From DASUCS01 sp041166365 (GTDB taxonomy: Bacteria; Actinomycetota; Acidimicrobiia; Acidimicrobiales; JACDCH01), in contig JBEEFX010000228.1 of assembly GCA_041166365.1 (NCBI GenBank), positions 1-9,317 on the forward strand: 9,317 nucleotides of DNA, written 5' to 3'. The translations under genes and the position numbers were made by a program. The notes beneath the pieces were generated by a model. That model saw only the letters and a list, made by a program, of their open reading frames with translations. It was not told the DNA's origin and made no database searches. This document shows, piece by piece, positions 5,768-9,317 of this stretch (positions within the stretch are counted from its first letter, which is position 1; each line of letters begins with the position of its first letter).

Positions 5768-6478
5768 TCAGCTGCCGAGTTCGGCGGGCGACGCATCGTC
5801 GAGCACGAGAGCGGCGTCTGGCCGTCCGCAGGGACACACCTCCGTGACGGCGTGCCCCATCACTCCTGTCGCGACCGCGTCGCCTCCCAAAGCTCGTGAA
5901 CCCGTTGGTCGGACGACGATTTCTCCGCCAGGTGACGACACGTCCCACGCTTCGCTGTCGAAGTGCAAGCGCCCGGCGCGGCAATCGATCGCGTACGTAG
6001 GACCGAGCGCGACCCAACGGTGCACCCCGAGGCCCAACGCCTGAAGGGCGGGCACGGCGTCCAAACGCGCGGCGAGCAGCTGCGCTCGTCCGAGTACCTC
6101 CGCGACGTCGAACGACGCGGCGCGCAGCCCTTCCACGATCGTGTTGTTGACTCCGATGGCGAGGTTCACGGTGAACCGGCGGAGAAGCATCTCGACGCGG
6201 ATCGCATCGAAGAGCGTCGCGTCGGCCAGCAACCCGAGCATGCCCATCTCCACGATGGCCGCCTGCAACGGCCAGAAATGAGCGCTCTCCTCGATGGTGC
6301 TGACGAGAAGCACCGTGTCGCCTGACTTCAGCCCGAGCGCGCTGAGCGCGCGGCGGGCGGCGGCGATGTCGGCTTCGACGTCGTCATAGCTCACGGGGTA
6401 GGTGATGTCGTCGCCGTAGGTCGCGACGCAAAAGAGCGCTTCGCCGTCGAGCTTGACGGATCGCGACAGGTGCTTCAT
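5768..6478 (-). CDS. PaaK-like adenylate-forming paralogue lacking the ATP loop and C-terminal lid
   Basis: 236 residues from ATG 6478, overlapping the upstream PaaK-type gene by ATGA. The middle resembles the core of phenylacetate-CoA ligase-like proteins: YDDVEADIAAARRALSALGL at 31-50 and KSGDTVLLVS at 51-60, then HFWPLQAAIVEMGMLGLLAD at 67-86 and IRVEMLLRRFTVNLAIGVNN at 93-112. GGEIVVRPTG at 184-193 and CPCGR at 215-219 correspond to the region just before the C-terminal domain in PaaK relatives, compare CGCGR in the neighbouring gene. Missing are the TSGTTG-type ATP loop, an RYR(T/S)GD-type motif (ALGGD stands there) and everything after CPCGR. So it is probably not a ligase by itself. 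It could be a non-catalytic partner of its neighbour or a shrinking duplicate. The frame continues upstream past 6478, but that part is the shadow of the other gene. It is convergent with the lactonase gene 45 bp away. Confidence 0.72.
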   Translation of the reverse strand: MKHLSRSVKLDGEALFCVATYGDDITYPVSYDDVEADIAAARRALSALGLKSGDTVLLVSTIEESAHFWPLQAAIVEMGMLGLLADATLFDAIRVEMLLRRFTVNLAIGVNNTIVEGLRAASFDVAEVLGRAQLLAARLDAVPALQALGLGVHRWVALGPTYAIDCRAGRLHFDSEAWDVSSPGGEIVVRPTGSRALGGDAVATGVMGHAVTEVCPCGRPDAALVLDDASPAELGS

Positions 6479-7797
6479 GCCTTCACGACCCGGGGGATCT
6501 TGTGCGGGGGTCCGAGCTTCAGGAGATCGGCGACGGCAACGAGTTCGACCTGCGGCAACACGCCGACCGCCTGTTCCACCGATTCGGCGATGGCGTTGGC
6601 GACCTCGTCGGCACTTCGGCTGCTGGCATCGACCCCGACGCGGAGGCGAAGCGCCTCGAGGGCACGGTCGGGCGCGACGATCTGGAACAAACCCTTGGAG
6701 CTCTCGGTGACGGCTTCGACCGCCGACCACACCTCGAGAGGCAGGACGGCACGACCACGGACGCTGAAGCTGTCCGACACTCGCCCGACCGTGCGGAGCC
6801 GGGCGTGGGTACGACCGCACCCGCAGGTGCTGCGGTCGACGGTGACGACGTCGTCGGACCGGTACCTCAGGAGTGGGAACGCAGGGTCGAGCGAGGTGAC
6901 GATCAATTCAGCACGCCGTCCGTCGTCCGCCGGTTTTCGCAAGTCGACGTCGTGGTACTCGGCAAGAGCGGTGTCCTCCGCGAAGTGGGCGCCGGCATGC
7001 TCACGGCATTCGGTCGCCAGCGTGACGTCGCCGACGGACGTGTTCTCGAAGACCTCGGCCTCCCATCGGCGGAGCGCCTCCCGTGCGAGATTGCCGATCG
7101 GCTCCCCGCCCCAGATCACCGCGTGGCTCGAGAGCACGTCGCGGATGTCCACCTCTTCTTCGGACTCCAGCCGCAAGAGCTCGAGGAGCAAGGCCATGCT
7201 CATCACGTACATCAGGGCTGGTCTGAACTCCAGCGAGAGCCGGCAGAAGCGGGCCATCTGTCGAGGGTCGTGGCTGAACACCATCGGCACCGCGCCTATG
7301 CGCTGCGCGTTCGTGAACACGGGCCCGCGGGACGTGAAGTGGTTGAGGGTCACGAAGTCGCCGGGCCGGACTCCGAGCTCCCAGAAGGAGCGGGCAAAGG
7401 AGGAGAGGTACGTCGCCGGTTCCTCACGGCCACGAACCCGCCCGACGTACGGGATCACCGTCGGGTCTCCAGTCGTGCCGGATGTCGTACCGGCGGCCCA
7501 CGTCTCTTGGCGGTCGACGACGAGTCCCGAGAAGGGGTCGTTGTGATCGTCGCGGTATCGACGCAGCGTGTCCTTGTCGATGATCGGTGCCCGCTCGTAG
7601 AAGTCGTCGAGCGATTTCACATCTCTCGGATGCACACCCGCCTCGGCCCACGTCGTCGCAACGAGACCCGAGCGCTCGTGGACGTACGGCAGGAGCTCGA
7701 GCAGGCGCGCTTCCTGGAGCGCCTCCAGCTCGGCTCGGGCCATGCACTCGATGTCCGGCTCGAAGTAGCGATCGTTCGCGTCGCTCACGCTCTTCAC
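6475..7797 (-). CDS. Phenylacetate-CoA ligase (PaaK) family adenylate-forming enzyme
   Basis: 440 residues from GTG 7797, preceded by GGGGGA about 7 nt upstream; length is typical of PaaK-type ligases (~430-440 aa). The ATP-binding loop is TTSGTTGDPTV at 104-114. GEPIG follows WGG at 229-235, EHAGAHF at 266-272 matches the conserved 'E..G' acid-binding region, and PLLRYRSDDVVTV at 308-320 contains the adenosine-binding Asp316. CGCGR at 325-329 precedes RTVGRVSDSFSVRG, the hinge into the C-terminal domain. K433 in PPHKIPRVV is in the place of the lid lysine. These enzymes activate an aryl or other carboxylate as acyl-AMP and transfer it to CoA. The first gene of a leftward pair with a PaaK-like protein (ATGA overlap). 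It faces away from an LLM oxidoreductase gene across a ~100-bp gap. Family firm; substrate not predictable, phenylacetate itself unlikely to be assumed. Confidence 0.92.
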   Translation of the reverse strand: MKSVSDANDRYFEPDIECMARAELEALQEARLLELLPYVHERSGLVATTWAEAGVHPRDVKSLDDFYERAPIIDKDTLRRYRDDHNDPFSGLVVDRQETWAAGTTSGTTGDPTVIPYVGRVRGREEPATYLSSFARSFWELGVRPGDFVTLNHFTSRGPVFTNAQRIGAVPMVFSHDPRQMARFCRLSLEFRPALMYVMSMALLLELLRLESEEEVDIRDVLSSHAVIWGGEPIGNLAREALRRWEAEVFENTSVGDVTLATECREHAGAHFAEDTALAEYHDVDLRKPADDGRRAELIVTSLDPAFPLLRYRSDDVVTVDRSTCGCGRTHARLRTVGRVSDSFSVRGRAVLPLEVWSAVEAVTESSKGLFQIVAPDRALEALRLRVGVDASSRSADEVANAIAESVEQAVGVLPQVELVAVADLLKLGPPHKIPRVVKA

Positions 7798-7895
7798 GGC
7801 GTTTCCCCCAGGATTCTCGCCCTGCTCACGGCGATTGCCTGTTTACCATAGCTGTCGGAGAATATTAAGATACCTCTTTCAATGGACGCCCGGCG
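7798..7895. promoter_or_regulatory. Divergent promoter gap between PaaK-type and LLM genes
   Basis: This 98-bp gap is much richer in A and T than its surroundings, most of all at 7846-7885 (AATATTAAGATA). For the rightward gene a weak candidate is TTGCCT at 7835-7840 with AGAATA at 7859-7864 (18-bp spacing). No convincing -35/-10 pair was found for the leftward gene, and no clear palindromic operator was seen. Confidence 0.3.
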
Positions 7896-8855
7896 ATGAA
7901 CGCATTGCACGGACGGGTCGCCGTCCGCCTGCTGGACAGCCCTGTCTTCGGACCAGCATTTGCGAGCGGTCGCGCCGTTGCCTCCATGGCGCGTGCCGCG
8001 GAATCCGTTGGTTTCGACGCGGTCTGGGTCACTGACCATCCGATACCACCAGGTCCTGAGGCGACCGTGCGCGTGCACGACACCCTCGATCCTTTCGTCA
8101 CGCTCGGTTACGCAGCGGCCGCCACGAGCCGACTTCGACTGCTCACGTGCGCAGTTGTTGCCCCGTATCGGAGTCCCTTCCTGACGGCCAAGGCCGCCGC
8201 GACAGTCGATGTGCTCTCGGGTGGCCGGCTGATCTTGGGCGTGGCCACGGGGTACGTCGAGGCCGAGTTCGACGCGCTGGGCATCGACTTCAGCCGCCGC
8301 AACGAGCTGACCGACGAGGCGATCGAACTCATCGTGCAGACCTGGCTCGGGGAGCCAGTGCATCACCGAACCACCGCGTTCGTCGCTCGAGGAAATCGTG
8401 CCCTCCCGACACCGCTGCAGCGCCCGCGTCCGCCGATATGGGTCGGCGGCAACAGCCGGCGCGCCATCCGCCGAGCGGTGGCGCTGGGCGACGGCTGGCT
8501 GCCCTTCCCGAATCGAGCCAGCCGAGTCGCCATGCGCCGCACGCCGCTGATCGAGACGGTCGCCGACCTGCGCGACCGCATCGCCTATGCGCGCGAGTAC
8601 GCGGCGGAGATCGGCCGGACGAGTCCGCTCGAGACCATCTTCCCGTTGTGCTTCGAGGAGACGTGGCGACGCGTCGTCGAGCCCGAACGGCTGCTCGCGA
8701 GCGCGGCCGAGCTCGGCGAGATCGGAGTGACCTACTTCACGATGCAGATCCCGGCCTCCTCGCCCGAGGAGTTCTGCGAACAGGCGCAGCAGTACTCGTC
8801 CCTGTTGGCGACCGCGCCGTCATCGGCGCTTGACCCTCCGCCCAATTTGCCTTAA
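7896..8855 (+). CDS. LLM-class (F420-dependent type) oxidoreductase, TIGR03619-like
   Basis: 319 residues from ATG 7896. The family pattern is clear: MARAAESVGFDAVWVTDHPI at 31-50, then DPFVTLGYAAAATSRLRLLT at 65-84, LSGGRLILGVATGYVEAEFD at 107-126 and ALGIDFSRRNELTDEA at 127-142. RPRPPIWVGGNSRRAIRRAV at 176-195 and ALGDGWLP at 196-203 follow. This is the luciferase-like TIM-barrel of actinobacterial F420-dependent oxidoreductases, close to the TIGR03619 group; some relatives use FMN instead, so the cofactor is inferred from family. No Shine-Dalgarno sequence is obvious before ATG 7896. Divergent from the CoA-ligase pair and followed 49 bp later by an acyl-CoA ligase, so it may catalyse a redox step on a CoA- or acyl-linked substrate. 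Confidence 0.9.
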   Translation: MNALHGRVAVRLLDSPVFGPAFASGRAVASMARAAESVGFDAVWVTDHPIPPGPEATVRVHDTLDPFVTLGYAAAATSRLRLLTCAVVAPYRSPFLTAKAAATVDVLSGGRLILGVATGYVEAEFDALGIDFSRRNELTDEAIELIVQTWLGEPVHHRTTAFVARGNRALPTPLQRPRPPIWVGGNSRRAIRRAVALGDGWLPFPNRASRVAMRRTPLIETVADLRDRIAYAREYAAEIGRTSPLETIFPLCFEETWRRVVEPERLLASAAELGEIGVTYFTMQIPASSPEEFCEQAQQYSSLLATAPSSALDPPPNLP

Positions 8856-8858
8856 TCT
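8830..8858 (+). promoter_or_regulatory. Candidate promoter for the acyl-CoA ligase gene
   Basis: TTGACC at 8830-8835 and TAATCT at 8853-8858 are separated by 17 bp; the second fits the TAnnnT form. The -35 lies in the last codons of the LLM gene, and the -10 overlaps its TAA. It lies just upstream of an A+T-rich stretch (8851-8880) that carries two CTA-N-TAG elements. Confidence 0.45.
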
Positions 8859-8904
8859 ATTTCTTAGATATCTATTACTAGGGTCCAGCAGCGGCAGGGA
8901 GACA

Positions 8905-9317
8905 ATGGCGAACATCCACGAGCTGACCCTCGGTGATGTGGCGCGCGAAAACGCTCGTCGGTTCCGCAAGCGCACTGCGTTCATCGGAGAGGACGGCCGG
9001 CAAGTCACCTACGAAGAGCTCGACGTGCGCGTCACGAAGGCGGCCAACTCGCTACGCGCCGCCGGTCTCGGCCCGGGCTCACGGATCCTGTGGCTGGGCG
9101 TCAACTCTTCCGACATCTTCGAGCTGCTGCTGGCCTCGAGCAAGATCGGCGCCTGCCTGTGTGTCGGCAACTGGCGCAACGCCGTCGATGAGCTGACCTA
9201 CGTGTTGGACGACTTCTCGCCGTCGCTGGTGGTGTGGCAGGACGCCGACATCGGTGAGAAGGTCGCCAAGGCGCGCGCGGCTACGAGCAGTGAGCCGGTG
9301 TGGGTCCGGCACGACAA
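8905..9317 (+). CDS. Fatty-acyl/medium-chain acyl-CoA synthetase, N-terminal part (3' end outside window)
   Basis: ATG 8905 (GGCAGGGAG just upstream) opens a frame that stays open to the window end (137 complete codons). MANIHELTLGDVARENARRF is followed by TAFIGEDGRQVTYEELDVRV, ANSLRAAGLGPGSRILWLGV, NSSDIFELLLASSKIGACLC and VGNWRNAVDELTYVLDDFSP. This is the standard N-terminal subdomain of class I adenylate-forming acyl-CoA synthetases, including the '(L/V)NWR...EL.Y.L.D' signature. The ATP loop and lid lie beyond the window. Such enzymes join a carboxylic acid to CoA through acyl-AMP. Orientation and spacing place it in tandem with the LLM gene, although it probably has its own promoter. Chain length or substrate cannot be given. 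Confidence 0.9.
   Translation, partial: MANIHELTLGDVARENARRFRKRTAFIGEDGRQVTYEELDVRVTKAANSLRAAGLGPGSRILWLGVNSSDIFELLLASSKIGACLCVGNWRNAVDELTYVLDDFSPSLVVWQDADIGEKVAKARAATSSEPVWVRHD

Noticed and set aside
6479..6820. N-terminal extension of the short PaaK-like protein to 350 residues
   Set aside because: The extra 114 residues are Arg/Pro-rich and lie inside the ligase gene in another frame; the ATGA overlap at 6475-6478 gives a natural start.
6502..7851. A 449-codon plus-strand frame opposite the PaaK-type ligase
   Set aside because: The opposite strand carries clear ligase motifs (TSGTTGDP, RYRSDD, CGCGR). The plus frame has a low-complexity charged composition and no start signal.
7794..8366. 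190-codon minus-strand frame opposite the LLM gene
   Set aside because: It overlaps both the divergent promoter gap and conserved LLM codons and shows no recognisable protein pattern.

Overview
The window looks like a piece of a high-GC actinobacterial chromosome. Support for this: an UPF0182-type membrane protein with an acidic Thr/Pro-rich tail, an LLM-class enzyme of the F420-dependent type, a UbiE/MenG (menaquinone-type) methyltransferase relic, strong GC bias at third codon positions, and GTG/TTG starts. Acidimicrobiia-like or another environmental actinobacterium is my guess; no ribosomal or taxonomic marker is present to settle it.

Layout. (1) 1-946: the 3' end of an UPF0182 family gene, then a well-formed initiator tRNA-Met with its own promoter-like sequence and a hairpin terminator. 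(2) 947-1528: about 580 bp with no confident gene. It holds a startless, decayed-looking minus-strand frame and an inverted repeat. (3) 1529-2544, leftward: an ECF sigma factor gene and an SRPBCC-fold gene joined by an ATGA overlap. (4) 2545-2669: a divergent regulatory gap built around a perfect 18-bp palindrome, which is the centre of a larger symmetric module, AAGGAG-N17-GGTTCCGCGGAACC-N17-CTCCTT. (5) 2670-4801, rightward: a small DoxX-like membrane protein, an unusual protein made of two tandem copies of one unknown domain, a menG/ubiE-type methyltransferase broken by a frameshift and an in-frame TAG, and a possible 49-residue single-span membrane peptide in its debris. (6) 4925-5722: a metallo-beta-lactamase-fold hydrolase of the AHL-lactonase type. 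(7) 5768-7797, leftward: a PaaK-type CoA ligase and, overlapping it by ATGA, a shorter PaaK-like protein with no ATP-binding loop and no C-terminal lid. (8) 7896-9317, rightward: a TIGR03619-like LLM oxidoreductase and the start of a fatty-acyl/medium-chain CoA ligase that runs off the end.

Two modules stand out. The first is the sigma/SRPBCC and DoxX/double-domain divergon, organised around the symmetric site; I read it as a possibly autoregulated envelope or redox stress locus that has captured a now-dead menG copy. The second is the acyl-CoA/oxidoreductase block, whose paired catalytic and catalytically incomplete PaaK-like subunits, next to an LLM flavoenzyme and an acyl-CoA ligase, suggest degradation or modification of an unknown carboxylic acid. 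The functional links are inferences from gene order; the sequence motifs named in each entry are directly visible.
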